Shown here piece after piece: positions 28,669 through 38,886 of a stretch of DNA of 64,000 nt. Location of the stretch: assembly GCA_019449555.1 (NCBI GenBank), contig JAGRPN010000280.1:1-64000 (forward strand), in the 5' to 3' direction. A program made the position numbers and the translations under genes. This DNA is from Ramlibacter sp. (GTDB taxonomy: Bacteria > Pseudomonadota > Gammaproteobacteria > Burkholderiales > Burkholderiaceae_C). Numbering within the stretch: position 1 is the stretch's first letter; every line of letters begins with the position of its first letter. Under the pieces are notes generated by a model. The model worked only from the letters and a program-made list of their open reading frames with translations. It had not been told where the DNA came from and did no database searches.

Positions 28669-29673
28669 ATGTTGCCGGCATTCATGCGCGCGATGACAGT
28701 GGCCGAAGCGAGGCATGAGCTGGTCGCCGCGCACAAGCCCATGCCGCAGGCGCGCGGCCATGACGTCATGTTGCGCGTGCTCGCGTGCGGCGTCTGCCGC
28801 ACCGACTTGCACATCGTGGACGGCGAGCTGCCGCCGCACCACGCGGCCATCGTGCCGGGCCACGAAATCGTGGGGCGCGTGGTCGCGCGCGGCCCGCAGG
28901 CCAAGCGTTACGCGATCGGGCAGCGCATCGGCGTTCCCTGGCTGGGTCAGGCTTGCGGCCATTGCGAATTCTGCGCGATCGACCGCGAAAACCTGTGCAA
29001 TTACCCGGTGTTCACCGGCTACGACCGCGACGGCGGATTCGCCGAGTACGCAGTCGCCGACGAGCGCTTCTGCTTCGCCATCCCGGCCCGCTACGACGAC
29101 GCGCATGCCGCGCCGCTGCTGTGCGCCGGACTGATCGGCTTTCGCGCGTGGCGGCTCGGCGGCGCCGCCACCGCGCGGCGGCTCGGCCTGTACGGCTTCG
29201 GCGCCGCCGCCCACATCATCTGCCAGATCGCGATCGCGCGCGGCCAGGAGGTCTACGCGTTCACGCGTGCCGGCGATACGGCAGGACAGGCTTTCGCCCG
29301 CACGCTCGGCGCGATCTGGGCCGGTGGCTCAGACGAAGCGCCGCCCGTCGCGCTGGACACGGCGCTGATTTTCGCGCCGGTCGGCTCGCTGGTGCCCACC
29401 GCCCTCGCCGCGGTGCACAAGGGCGGCATGGTGGTCTGCGCCGGCATCCACATGAGCACCATCCCAGCGTTCGACTACGGGCTGCTGTGGGGCGAGCGCG
29501 TGCTCAAATCCGTGGCCAACCTCACGCGCCACGACGGCGAGGCTTTTTTCAACCTGATCGCGGAGCTGCCCCTGCAGACGCATGTCCAGACGTTCGAGCT
29601 GGCCGAAGCCAACGCCGCGATCCAGGCCGTGCGCGATGGCCGCGTGAGCGGCGCGGCGGTGTTGATCCCCTGA
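28669..29673 (+). CDS. Zinc-dependent alcohol dehydrogenase family protein
   Basis: VLACGVCRTDLHIVDGELPPHHAAIVPGHEIVGRVVARG...GQACGHCEFCAIDRENLC. Confidence 0.92.
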   Translation: MLPAFMRAMTVAEARHELVAAHKPMPQARGHDVMLRVLACGVCRTDLHIVDGELPPHHAAIVPGHEIVGRVVARGPQAKRYAIGQRIGVPWLGQACGHCEFCAIDRENLCNYPVFTGYDRDGGFAEYAVADERFCFAIPARYDDAHAAPLLCAGLIGFRAWRLGGAATARRLGLYGFGAAAHIICQIAIARGQEVYAFTRAGDTAGQAFARTLGAIWAGGSDEAPPVALDTALIFAPVGSLVPTALAAVHKGGMVVCAGIHMSTIPAFDYGLLWGERVLKSVANLTRHDGEAFFNLIAELPLQTHVQTFELAEANAAIQAVRDGRVSGAAVLIP

Positions 29674-29740
29674 GCCTGCGCACGCGCCACGCGCGCGTGC
29701 ATTCCGCCCTCGCGTTTCGCGGCCGCGGTACCGGCAAAAG

Positions 29741-29754
29741 TTGCGGCATGTCAA
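29741..29754. promoter_or_regulatory. Degenerate FNR-like box TTGCGGCATGTCAA
   Basis: TTGCG-N4-GTCAA ~87 bp upstream of BON protein. Confidence 0.4.
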
Positions 29755-29834
29755 GGCGGAATCACGAAGCACGCCTAGATTTAATTGCAGCCGCCGTGCG
29801 GCGGCGCTGACTCACGTGCAGGGGGATTCGAAAC

Positions 29835-30488
29835 ATGAAGACCGACGCGCAACTCAAGGCCGACGTCATGGATGAGCTGACTTGGGATCCCGTGATCAAT
29901 GCCAGCCACATCGGCGTGATGGTCGAGGAAGGCGTGGTGACGCTCACCGGCCACCTGGACACCTTCGCGGAAAAACACGCGGCGGAACACGCCGTCCGGC
30001 GCGTCGCGGGCGTGCGCGGCATCGCGATGGAACTTGACGTGAAGCTGTCGCCTTCGCACGAGCGCAGCGATTCGGAAATCGCCGGCGCCGCGACCGAAGC
30101 GCTTCGCCTCAATCCGCTGGTGCCGCGCGGCAAGGTCCAGGTCGAGGTCGAGAGCGGCTGGGTCACGCTCAGCGGAGAAGTCGACTGGGCCTACCAGTTC
30201 GCTACCGCCGAGCAGTGCGTCAGGCCACTGGCGGGCGTGCGCGGCCTGTTCAACGAGATCACCATCCGGCCTCGCGTGGACGGTGACGACATCGCCCGGC
30301 AGATCGCGGCCGCTCTGGAGCGGCAGGCGCAGCGCGAGGCAAGGCACATCGGGGTCGAGGTCGAGGGCGGCGTGGTCACCCTCAGCGGCAAAGTCCATTC
30401 CATGGCCGAGCACGACGCGGTAATGGGAGTGGCATTCTCGACGCACGGTGTGGCGCACGTCGTCGATCACCTCCAGGTCGCGGGCTGA
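29835..30488 (+). CDS. BON domain-containing protein (three BON repeats)
   Basis: Three repeats ending GVVTLTGHLDT, GWVTLSGEVDW, GVVTLSGKVHS. Confidence 0.9.
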   Translation: MKTDAQLKADVMDELTWDPVINASHIGVMVEEGVVTLTGHLDTFAEKHAAEHAVRRVAGVRGIAMELDVKLSPSHERSDSEIAGAATEALRLNPLVPRGKVQVEVESGWVTLSGEVDWAYQFATAEQCVRPLAGVRGLFNEITIRPRVDGDDIARQIAAALERQAQREARHIGVEVEGGVVTLSGKVHSMAEHDAVMGVAFSTHGVAHVVDHLQVAG

Positions 30489-30542
30489 CGGCAAGCGCCG
30501 CGGCAGGGGTGGATTTCATCAATCGTTTTCTGGAGGTCATTC

Positions 30543-30971
30543 ATGAGCAATCTTCGTCTGCTGGACCCGGCGTTCAGCAACAACTTCGAATCGGCCCTGC
30601 GCCGTTTCTTCGCACCCGTCGCCTTCGATACCGACCTGCCCGAGCTGAAAATGCGCATCGACGTGACCGACAAGGATAACGCCTATGAAGTCAAGGCGGA
30701 CATTCCCGGCGTGAAGAAGGAAGACATCAATGTGCGCATCGACGGCAACGTGGTGCAGATCGATGCCGAGGTGAAGCGCGAGAAGGAAACGAAGGGCGAC
30801 GGCGACCGTACCCTGTGCAGCGAGCGCTACTACGGCAACGTGTCGCGCACGTTCAGCCTGGCCGACGACGTGGACGAAAGCAAGGCGCAGGCGACGTACG
30901 CGGATGGCGTGCTGACGCTGGCCCTGCCCAAGAAGACGGCCGAGGCATCGAAGAAACTCACCGTGCAATAG
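30543..30971 (+). CDS. Hsp20/alpha-crystallin small heat shock protein
   Basis: [46 protein letters not shown]...[17 protein letters not shown]. Confidence 0.95.
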   Translation: MSNLRLLDPAFSNNFESALRRFFAPVAFDTDLPELKMRIDVTDKDNAYEVKADIPGVKKEDINVRIDGNVVQIDAEVKREKETKGDGDRTLCSERYYGNVSRTFSLADDVDESKAQATYADGVLTLALPKKTAEASKKLTVQ

Positions 30972-30979
30972 GGCGTTGC

Positions 30980-31711
30980 GTGAGCGCAGAACCGGCGCCG
31001 CCCAAGGCCCTGCCGGTGCTGCGCATCCGGTCGCTGTGCAAGACGTACGGCACCGGCGAAACCGCCGTGCATGCGCTGCGCGACGTGGACCTGGAGGTGC
31101 GGGCCGGCGAATTCGTGGTCCTGCTCGGGGCCTCCGGCAGCGGCAAATCGACGCTGTTGAACATCCTGGGCGGGCTGGACCGGCCCACCTCGGGCGAGGT
31201 CGAGTTCTTCGACCACCAGCTCACCGATGCCTCCGACGACGAGCTCACGCGCTACCGGCGCGAACATGTGGGCTTCGTCTTCCAGTTCTACAACCTCATT
31301 CCGAGCCTCACGGTGCGCGAGAACGTCGCCCTGGTGACCGACATCGCGAGCGATCCCATGCCGGTGGACGAGGCGCTCGAGCTGGTGGCGCTGGCGCCGC
31401 GGCGCGAACATTTTCCCTCGCAGCTTTCCGGCGGCGAGCAGCAGCGCGTCGCGATCGCACGCGCCATCGTCAAGCGGCCGCAACTGCTCCTATGCGACGA
31501 GCCCACCGGCGCGCTCGATTACGCGACGGGCAAGCTGGTGCTCGAAGTCATCGCGCGCATCAACCAGGAGTTGGGCACGACCGCGATCGTGATCACGCAC
31601 AACGCCGCGATCGCCGGAATGGCCGACCGCGTGATCCGGTTGTCCGACGGCCGGATCGCGAGCATCGATGTACCCCAGCGGCGGCTGACGCCCGCCGAAC
31701 TGTCATGGTGA
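30980..31711 (+). CDS. ABC transporter ATP-binding protein (LolD/MacB-like)
   Basis: Walker [43 protein letters not shown] start. Confidence 0.92.
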   Translation: MSAEPAPPKALPVLRIRSLCKTYGTGETAVHALRDVDLEVRAGEFVVLLGASGSGKSTLLNILGGLDRPTSGEVEFFDHQLTDASDDELTRYRREHVGFVFQFYNLIPSLTVRENVALVTDIASDPMPVDEALELVALAPRREHFPSQLSGGEQQRVAIARAIVKRPQLLLCDEPTGALDYATGKLVLEVIARINQELGTTAIVITHNAAIAGMADRVIRLSDGRIASIDVPQRRLTPAELSW

Positions 31712-31715
31712 TGCC

Positions 31716-34082
31716 ATGAAAGCACTCGACCGCAAGGTGCTCAGGGATCTTCGGCTGCTCTGGAGCCAGGCCGTGACCATCGCACTGGTGGTGGCCAGCG
31801 GCATCGGGGGCTTCGTGGCGATGCTCTCCGCGGTGGATTCGCTGGCGCTGGCGCGCGAGAGCTTCTACGAGCGCGGCCGCTTTGCCGACGTGTTCGCCAT
31901 CGTGAAGCGCGCACCCGACGCCCTGACGCGGCGCCTGGCCGGGATCGACGGCGTGATCGACGTCCAGCCGACGGTCGAATCCATGGCGCGCGTCACCGTT
32001 CCGGGCAGCCCCGATCCCGTGGTCGGCCAATTGATCGGGCTCGATCTGCGTGGCACGCAACGGCTGAACCGCGTGAGCGCGCGCACCGGCCGCTTCCCGG
32101 AGCCGGGCAGCCGCGCCGGGGGCGAACTCGAGGCGCTCGTGTCGGAAGGATTCGCACAGGCGCACGGGCTGGAGCCGGGCGCCCGGGTGAGTGCGCTCGT
32201 CAACGGCAAATTGCGCAACCTGCGGATCACCGGCACGGCGCTGTCGCCCGAATACATCTTCGCCGGCCTATGGGGCATGCCCGACCTGCGCGCGTTCGGC
32301 GTGTTCTGGGTGGACGAGGACGAACTGGCAGCGGCAATGGACATGGAAGGCGCGTTCAATCGCGTGGCCCTCAAACTGTCGCCGCGCGCATCCGAGCGGG
32401 CGGTGATCGACGCGGTGAGCCGGCAACTGGCAGGCTTCGGCGGGCTGCCTGCGCACGGACGCGTCGACCAGATCTCGCACGCCATGCTGGACAACGAGAT
32501 CCGGGAGCAGCAGGTGCTGGGCACGGTGCTGCCTTCCATCTTCCTCGCGGTGGCCGCGTTCCTGCTGCACGTGGTGGCGGCGCGGCTGGTGGCCACCCAG
32601 CGCGAACAGGTGGCCGCGTTGAAGGCGCTCGGCTATCCCAACCGCGTCATCGCGCTGCACTACCTCAAGCTGGTCGCGCCGATGGTGGGCGGTGGCTGGT
32701 TGCTCGGGCTCGCGCTCGGGAAATGGCTGGGCGTCGGCATGATGGGGCTGTATGCCCAGACGTTCCGCTTCCCCTCCTTGCCGCACCACATTCCGCCGTC
32801 GCTGATCTGGGCGAGCCTGGCCATCGTGACGGCCACCGCCGTCCTCGGCACCCTGACCGCGATCCAGGCCACCGTGCGGCTCCAGCCGGCGGAGGCCATG
32901 CGCCCGCCGGCGCCCGGCCGCTACCGGCGCTCCCTGCTGGAGCGGGTGCCGCGCCTGCGCACCGGGCCGGCCCTGCGCATGATCCTGCGCAACATGGAGC
33001 GCCGGCCGCTGCGCGCCGCGCTGACCACCGGTGGCATCGCCGTGTCGCTGGCGATCGTCATCATGGGCAATTTCTTCCGCGACTCGATCGAGGTGATCGT
33101 CGACACGACCTTCACCCTGGCCATGCGCGGCGACATCGCGGTCTGGACGAGCGATCCGGTGGATGCCGCCGCTGCGCGCTTGCTGGCTCGTATTCCGGGC
33201 GTGCTGCAGGTCGAGCCCGGACGCAGGGTGGCCGTGCGGTTCATCCATGGCCAGCACAGCGAAACCGGCCTGATCCAGGGCCGCGCGGCGCCGCCTGGGC
33301 TGCAGCGCGTGATCGATATCGAGGGGCGCCTCACGCCGCCGCCGTCGGCCGGCCTGCTGATGAGCGAGCGGCTGGCCCACAAGATGGGCTTGCGCGTCGG
33401 CGACACGGTGACCGTGGAAATGCGCGAAGGCCGGCGGCTCGTTCGCGCCGTGACGGTGGAACGCCTGGTGCGCGACATGATGGGCCTGAACGCCTACATG
33501 GAGCGGCACGCGCTGAACCGGCTGCTGGGCGAAGGCGATGTGGCTTCCGAGTTCACCCTCTTGACCGGGAAGGCAGCCAGCCGCTCGGTCGTGCAGGCAA
33601 CGCAGGCCATGCCCCGCGTCGCCGGCGCGTTCAGCAAGGCGACCATGCTGCGCAACATGGAGGAAGTCACCGCGCGCAACATCCTGGTCATCAGTTCCAT
33701 CGTCACCGCCTTCGCGGCGGTGATCGCGGTGGGCGTGGTGTACAACAACGCGCGCATCGCGCTGGCCGAGCGCAGCTGGGAGCTGGCCAGCCTGCGGGTA
33801 CTGGGTTTCACCCGGGCCGAGGTCTCGGTGCTATTGCTTGGCGAGCTTGCGCTGGGCATTGCAATGGCGCTGCCCCTGGGCATGGCGCTGGGCTGGGGCC
33901 TGACTCATGCCGTGGTCGACCTCATGGCGACGGACCAGTTTCTTTTTCCCGTGGTGATCCGGCCGCGCACGTACGCCTGGGCGGCCTTGTGCGTGGTGGC
34001 CGCCGGCCTGGCCAGTGCGATGGTGGTGCGCAGACGCATCGACGCGCTCGACATGGTGGCCGCACTGAAGACGAGGGAGTAG
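31716..34082 (+). CDS. FtsX-like ABC transporter permease
   Basis: 788 aa with two TM/periplasmic modules; follows ATPase. Confidence 0.88.
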   Translation: MKALDRKVLRDLRLLWSQAVTIALVVASGIGGFVAMLSAVDSLALARESFYERGRFADVFAIVKRAPDALTRRLAGIDGVIDVQPTVESMARVTVPGSPDPVVGQLIGLDLRGTQRLNRVSARTGRFPEPGSRAGGELEALVSEGFAQAHGLEPGARVSALVNGKLRNLRITGTALSPEYIFAGLWGMPDLRAFGVFWVDEDELAAAMDMEGAFNRVALKLSPRASERAVIDAVSRQLAGFGGLPAHGRVDQISHAMLDNEIREQQVLGTVLPSIFLAVAAFLLHVVAARLVATQREQVAALKALGYPNRVIALHYLKLVAPMVGGGWLLGLALGKWLGVGMMGLYAQTFRFPSLPHHIPPSLIWASLAIVTATAVLGTLTAIQATVRLQPAEAMRPPAPGRYRRSLLERVPRLRTGPALRMILRNMERRPLRAALTTGGIAVSLAIVIMGNFFRDSIEVIVDTTFTLAMRGDIAVWTSDPVDAAAARLLARIPGVLQVEPGRRVAVRFIHGQHSETGLIQGRAAPPGLQRVIDIEGRLTPPPSAGLLMSERLAHKMGLRVGDTVTVEMREGRRLVRAVTVERLVRDMMGLNAYMERHALNRLLGEGDVASEFTLLTGKAASRSVVQATQAMPRVAGAFSKATMLRNMEEVTARNILVISSIVTAFAAVIAVGVVYNNARIALAERSWELASLRVLGFTRAEVSVLLLGELALGIAMALPLGMALGWGLTHAVVDLMATDQFLFPVVIRPRTYAWAALCVVAAGLASAMVVRRRIDALDMVAALKTRE

Positions 34083-34085
34083 CAC

Positions 34086-35276
34086 GTGCTCGGACTGAAC
34101 AAGACGACCTGGCTCTGGATCGGCGTAGCGGCCGCTGCTGCGGCGGCGCTGGCCTGGGCTTTTTCCCCTCGCCCGATCGAAGTGGAGGTCGCCTCCGTGA
34201 CGCAGGGCCGCTTCGAGCAGGCGATCGAGGAGGATGGGCGCACCCGCCTCAAGGAGCGCTACACGGTGTCGGCACCGGTTGCCGCGCGCCTGGCCCGCAT
34301 CGCGCTGCGCGAGGGCGACCCGGTGGTCGCCGGCGAACCCGTGGCCACGCTGACGCCCGTGATGTCGTCGATGGTCGATGAGCGCAGCGCCCGCGAAGCG
34401 GCAGCGCGCCTGAAGGCCGCGGCCGCCGGTGTCGAGCGCGCCGCCGCCCGCGTCGAGCGGGCCAAGATCTCGCTGCAGGAAGCGCGGCTGGAGCAGGAGC
34501 GCTCGGAAAAGCTCGCCGCCGACGGCTTCATTGCACCGTCGCGGCTGGACGCCACGCGACTGGCGCTGGCCGGTGCGCGACGCGAGCTCGAGGTGGCCAA
34601 TGCGGAGCGTGAAGTGGAAGTCCATGAGCAGGCCTTGGCCGCCGCCGCGCTGCACCCCGCGACGAGCGGCAAGGGCCGGCCGCTGCACGTTCTCTCGCCG
34701 ATCACCGGCGTCGTGCTGCGGGTGGTGCAGGCCAGCGAGGCGACCGTGCCGGCGGGGGCAGCGCTGCTGGAGGTCGGAGACCCCGCGCGCATGGAGGTCG
34801 TGAGCGAACTGCTCACCACCGATGCCGTGCAGGCGCAGCCCGGCCGCCGCGTCGTGATCGAGCGCTGGGGCGGCGCCGCCGTCGAGGGACAGGTGCGGCG
34901 GGTGGAGCCGGCCGCGTTCACCAAGGTCTCCGCGCTCGGGATCGAGGAGCAACGGGTGAATGTGCTGATCGACATCACCGCGCCGCCGCAATCCTGGCGC
35001 GCGATGGGCGACGGTTTTCGTGTCGGAGTGCGGATCGTCACCGCCGGCGTGGACCAGGCACTGTTGGTGCCGGTCGGCGCATTGTTCCCGCAGGGGGATG
35101 GAATGGCGGTCTACAAGCTGGAGGGGCGCCGGGTCCGCTTGCAGCCGGTCGACGTGGGCGCGCGCAACGGCACGCAGGCCTGGATCCGCAAACCCCTGTC
35201 GAACGGCGAAGCCGTGGTGGTGTATCCGCCGGCGGCGCTGGCGGACGGGCGCAAGGTGCGCGTGCGCGCGCCGTGA
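34086..35276 (+). CDS. HlyD/RND-type periplasmic adaptor
   Basis: N-terminal TM, coiled-coil, lipoyl/beta-barrel pattern; GTG start, same operon. Confidence 0.88.
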   Translation: MLGLNKTTWLWIGVAAAAAAALAWAFSPRPIEVEVASVTQGRFEQAIEEDGRTRLKERYTVSAPVAARLARIALREGDPVVAGEPVATLTPVMSSMVDERSAREAAARLKAAAAGVERAAARVERAKISLQEARLEQERSEKLAADGFIAPSRLDATRLALAGARRELEVANAEREVEVHEQALAAAALHPATSGKGRPLHVLSPITGVVLRVVQASEATVPAGAALLEVGDPARMEVVSELLTTDAVQAQPGRRVVIERWGGAAVEGQVRRVEPAAFTKVSALGIEEQRVNVLIDITAPPQSWRAMGDGFRVGVRIVTAGVDQALLVPVGALFPQGDGMAVYKLEGRRVRLQPVDVGARNGTQAWIRKPLSNGEAVVVYPPAALADGRKVRVRAP

Positions 35277-35295
35277 GGCGTAGGAGTCTGGGCTC

Positions 35296-35751
35296 CTAGA
35301 CCTTCGGCTCTTCCAGGCGCACCAGCAGCACGGGCACCGGGCTGGAGCGCATCACGCCTTCGGCCGCGCTGCCCAGCGTGAGCCGGCTGAAACCGCGCCG
35401 GCCGTGCGTGCCCATCACGATCAGGTCGCACGCGTGCTGGCGCGCCTGGTCCACGATGACGTCCGCCACGCGTTTGCCGGTGACTTCGCGCAACAGGGTC
35501 TCGCAGTGCGCGCCGGCCGCCTCGGCCGCGCGCTTGGCCTTGCCCAGCACGTCGAGCCCGTACTGGCGCAGGCCGCGGATCATCTCTTCGTACCCGGCGG
35601 CCGAAGACATCTCGATCAGCATCGTGTAGTCGTCCACGATGTGCAGGAAGAGCAGCCTGGTGTTCTGGCCCTCCGCGAGATTGATCGCTTCGCGCAAGCC
35701 GCGCTCGGCAGTCGGGCTGCCATCGACGGGAACGAGGATTCGCTGGTACAT
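35296..35751 (-). CDS. Universal stress protein (UspA family)
   Basis: [26 protein letters not shown]...[35 protein letters not shown]. Confidence 0.95.
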   Translation of the reverse strand: MYQRILVPVDGSPTAERGLREAINLAEGQNTRLLFLHIVDDYTMLIEMSSAAGYEEMIRGLRQYGLDVLGKAKRAAEAAGAHCETLLREVTGKRVADVIVDQARQHACDLIVMGTHGRRGFSRLTLGSAAEGVMRSSPVPVLLVRLEEPKV

Positions 35752-35854
35752 GAGAGAGCCTCCTTGCGGCCCGATAGCCGATCCGCCCGCCGCCGGCCGC
35801 GCGGACGGGCCATTCCATTGTGGTCCATGTCGCCCTGCGGTGAAGCGTTTTCGG

Positions 35855-35868
35855 TTGAGAAATCTCAA
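35855..35868. promoter_or_regulatory. FNR-like palindrome TTGAGAAATCTCAA
   Basis: Perfect TTGAG-N4-CTCAA dyad upstream of uspA and a divergent small ORF. Confidence 0.4.
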
Positions 35869-35930
35869 CGCGTCCCGGTTGAGCTGGAGGAAACATTCGG
35901 GTACTTCCAATGCATTACCCGAGGAGTGAC

Positions 35931-36140
35931 ATGGCGGATTCCAAGCCGGCGCGCTACGAGTTGCGCTTCCAGTCGCTGTTCAAGGCCGGGCCCGGTTACT
36001 CCTTCCCATGCGATCCGCAGGGCCGCGTCGATCTCGACCAGCTGAGCGAGCAGGCCCGCATCAAACGAAGCGCGCGGCGCAGTCACACGCAGCGACGCTC
36101 GCCCCGCGGCGCCTGTTACCTTGCACACCCCGCGTGTTGA
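35931..36140 (+). CDS. Small hypothetical protein (possibly frameshifted C-terminus)
   Basis: MADSKPARYELRFQSLFKAGPGYSFPCDPQGRVDLDQLSEQARIK looks ordered; remainder is Arg/Ser-rich low complexity. Confidence 0.5.
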   Translation: MADSKPARYELRFQSLFKAGPGYSFPCDPQGRVDLDQLSEQARIKRSARRSHTQRRSPRGACYLAHPAC

Positions 36141-36150
36141 GATGCATCAA
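36137..36150. promoter_or_regulatory. FNR/Anr-like box TTGAGATGCATCAA
   Basis: TTGAG-N4-ATCAA centred ~62 bp before nodT-type gene. Confidence 0.55.
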
Positions 36151-36205
36151 TCAGGAGGACTCCCCGCCGAACTAGGATGAATCGAGGGCCCCGAGGCCCC
36201 AATGC

Positions 36206-37594
36206 ATGACAGGCTCCTTGTTCTTCGCGATCGTGCTCGTGCTCAGCGGCTGTGCGTTCCAGGCGCCACCCGTGGCACCCGCAGCCGATGTCGCCATTCC
36301 CGCCGCGTGGTCGCAGCCCACGCCCGCGGGCGAGCGGCCGCTGGCGCTCTGGTGGCGCCAGTTCGGCGATCCGCTGCTGGTGCAACTGGTGGAAGATTCG
36401 CCGCGCGCCAACAGCGACGTGCGCATCGCGCAAGCCAACCTGCGGCAGGCCCGTGCGCTGCGTGACCAGGCCGCCGCCGCGTTGTGGCCCAACCTGTCGG
36501 TGTCGGCGTCGGCCCAGCGCAGCCGCGACGGCGCCGGCGGCCGCAACCTGTTCGACGCCGGGTTCGACGCGAGCTGGGAACCGGATGTTTTCGGCGCGAC
36601 CGGCCACGGCGTGACCGCGAGCGAGTCCCAGGCGCAGGCCAGCGCCGCCACCCTCGCCGCCACCGAAGTCTCGATCGCAGCCGAAGTCGCGGTCGATTAC
36701 CTGCAGCTTCGGGGCGCGCAAGCCCGCGCCGCGTTCGCGCGCGACAACCTCGCCGCGCAGGAGCAAACGCTCCAGATCGCGCAGTGGCGCGAGCAGGCCG
36801 GCCTGGGTTCGTCGCTCGAGACCGCGCAAGCCCGCAGCGCCGTGGAACAAACGCGCGCGCAGCTGCCCGTCCTGGCCGCGAGCATTGCGCAGACCGGGCA
36901 TGCACTGGCCGTTCTCACCGGGCAGCCCCCGGCCACGCTGGACGCCCGGCTCTCGACCGCGACCGGGCTGCCCCAGGCGCCCCAGGGGCTGTCGCTCGCG
37001 ATTCCGGCCGCTGCCCTGCGGCAACGCCCGGATGTCCTGGCTGCGGAATTGCAGTTGCGCGCCCAAGCCGAACGGGTGGCGCAGGCCGATGCCCAGCGGC
37101 TGCCCAGCGTGCAATTGCGTGCCTCGTTGGCATGGAGTGCCGCCACCCTCGGCTCCGTCGGCAGTGTGGCGGCGGCGCGTTCGCTGGTGGCGAGTGTCGG
37201 GCAGACCCTGTTCGACCACGGCCTGCGAGATGCGCGGCTCGCCGTGCAGCGGGCGGCATTCGACGCGGCGCAGGAGACCTACCGCGCGCGCGTGCTCGCC
37301 GCACTGCAGGACGTGGAAGATGCGCTCGCCGCGCTGGCTTCGGCGCGCGAGCGCGTTGTCGCGCTGCGCGCCGCGGTCGAGGCGACGCGCGACGCCGCCT
37401 TGCTGGCGAACAATCGCTATGCCAGCGGTCTGATCGATTTCCAGACCGTGCTCGACACCCAGCGCACCCTGCTCAACGTGCAGGACAGCGTCGCGAGCGC
37501 CGAAACCGACCTGGCCACCGGCCATGTGCGCCTGTACAAGGCGCTCGGCGGCGGTTGGACGCCGGCGGATGTTCAACGGGAGAGCAGGACATGA
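36206..37594 (+). CDS. RND-type outer membrane lipoprotein (NodT/TolC family)
   Basis: Lipobox VLSGCAFQAPP, WWRQFGDPLLVQLVEDS, typical OEP repeats. Confidence 0.93.
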   Translation: MTGSLFFAIVLVLSGCAFQAPPVAPAADVAIPAAWSQPTPAGERPLALWWRQFGDPLLVQLVEDSPRANSDVRIAQANLRQARALRDQAAAALWPNLSVSASAQRSRDGAGGRNLFDAGFDASWEPDVFGATGHGVTASESQAQASAATLAATEVSIAAEVAVDYLQLRGAQARAAFARDNLAAQEQTLQIAQWREQAGLGSSLETAQARSAVEQTRAQLPVLAASIAQTGHALAVLTGQPPATLDARLSTATGLPQAPQGLSLAIPAAALRQRPDVLAAELQLRAQAERVAQADAQRLPSVQLRASLAWSAATLGSVGSVAAARSLVASVGQTLFDHGLRDARLAVQRAAFDAAQETYRARVLAALQDVEDALAALASARERVVALRAAVEATRDAALLANNRYASGLIDFQTVLDTQRTLLNVQDSVASAETDLATGHVRLYKALGGGWTPADVQRESRT

Positions 37595-38886
37595 GCGCCA
37601 GGGAACCCGCGATCCAATCGTTGCTGGGCACCGAAGCCAGCCGTGCGTGGTTCAAGCGCCCCGCGCTGTGGGTCACGCTGGCCGTGGTGGTCGCGCTGGC
37701 GCTCGCCGCATTCCTGTGGCAAGGCAAACGCACGGCGGATGCGCAGCCGCGCTACGTGACCGAGGTCGTGACGCGCGGCCGCCTGGTCGTGACGGTTGCC
37801 GCCAACGGCACATTGCAACCCACGAACAAGGCCGACATCGGCAGCGAGCTGTCGGGAACGGTGGCACGGGTGCTGGTGGACGTGAACGACCTCGTGAAAA
37901 AGGGCCAGGTGCTGGCCGAACTCGACACGGCGAAACTGAGCGACCAGGTGCTGCGCTCGCGCGCCGCGCTGGCCGTCGGGCAGGCCAGGGTGCGGCAGTT
38001 TCAGGCCACGGTGCAGGAGGCGACCGGCAATTTGCAGCGCTTGCGGGAAGTGGCGCGATTGAGTGGCGGGCGCGTGCCGTCGCAGACCGAGCTGGCGTCC
38101 GCCGAAGCTGCGTTGGCTCGCGCCCAGGCCGAAGCGGCCAGCGCCCAGGCCGGCGTCGCCGACGCGACGGCCGCGCTGAGCGCCGACGAAACGAGCTTGC
38201 GCAAGGCATCGATCCGCTCGCCCATCAACGGCGTCGTGCTGGCGCGCTCGGTCGATCCGGGCAACGCCGTGGCCGCCTCGCTGCAGGCCGTGACGCTGTT
38301 CACGCTGGCCGAGGACCTGGCGCAGATGAAGCTCGCCGTCAACGTGGACGAAGCCGACGTGGGACAGGTCCAGGACGGCCAGAAAGCGACGTTCAATGTC
38401 AGCGCCTATCCGAGCCGCAACTACCCTGCCACGGTGACGCGCGTCAGCTACGGCTCCACGACCAAGGACAACGTCGTGACCTATATCGCCGAGCTGAGCG
38501 TGGACAACGCCGACCTGACGCTGCGACCGGGCATGACGGCCACTGCCCTGATCGTCGCAGCGGAGCGCAATGACGCGGTGCTCGTGCCCAACGCGGCTTT
38601 GCGGTTCACGCCGCCCGCCGCGGCCGCTGCGCCGTCCGCTTCGGCGGCCAGCGGCAGCGGCATCGTCGGCAAACTCATGCCGCGCATGCCGCGACAGGCA
38701 AGGACCCGCAAGGAAGGCGCGCAGGTGGGAGGCGCACGGCAGGTCTGGGTGCTTCAGGGCGGCCAACCCACCGCTGTGTCCGTCATGGCGGGTGCGACGG
38801 ACGGCCGCATGACTGAAATCACGAGTGGCGACCTGCGCCCGGGCATGGCGGTGATCACCGAACAGTCTTCCGGGAGCGCGCCTTGA
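37591..38886 (+). CDS. macA: MacA-like efflux periplasmic adaptor
   Basis: VVTVAANGTLQPTNKADIGSELSGTVARVLVDVNDLVKKGQVLAELDTAKL. Confidence 0.9.
   Translation: MSAREPAIQSLLGTEASRAWFKRPALWVTLAVVVALALAAFLWQGKRTADAQPRYVTEVVTRGRLVVTVAANGTLQPTNKADIGSELSGTVARVLVDVNDLVKKGQVLAELDTAKLSDQVLRSRAALAVGQARVRQFQATVQEATGNLQRLREVARLSGGRVPSQTELASAEAALARAQAEAASAQAGVADATAALSADETSLRKASIRSPINGVVLARSVDPGNAVAASLQAVTLFTLAEDLAQMKLAVNVDEADVGQVQDGQKATFNVSAYPSRNYPATVTRVSYGSTTKDNVVTYIAELSVDNADLTLRPGMTATALIVAAERNDAVLVPNAALRFTPPAAAAAPSASAASGSGIVGKLMPRMPRQARTRKEGAQVGGARQVWVLQGGQPTAVSVMAGATDGRMTEITSGDLRPGMAVITEQSSGSAP

Noticed and set aside
32270-34381. 703-aa + strand ORF
   Set aside because: Alternate frame of the FtsX permease; low-complexity Arg/Ala/Gly composition
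35281-35298. TAGGAG-TCTGGG-CTCCTA hairpin as terminator between HlyD and uspA
   Set aside because: Only 6-bp stem, no U tract; too weak to annotate
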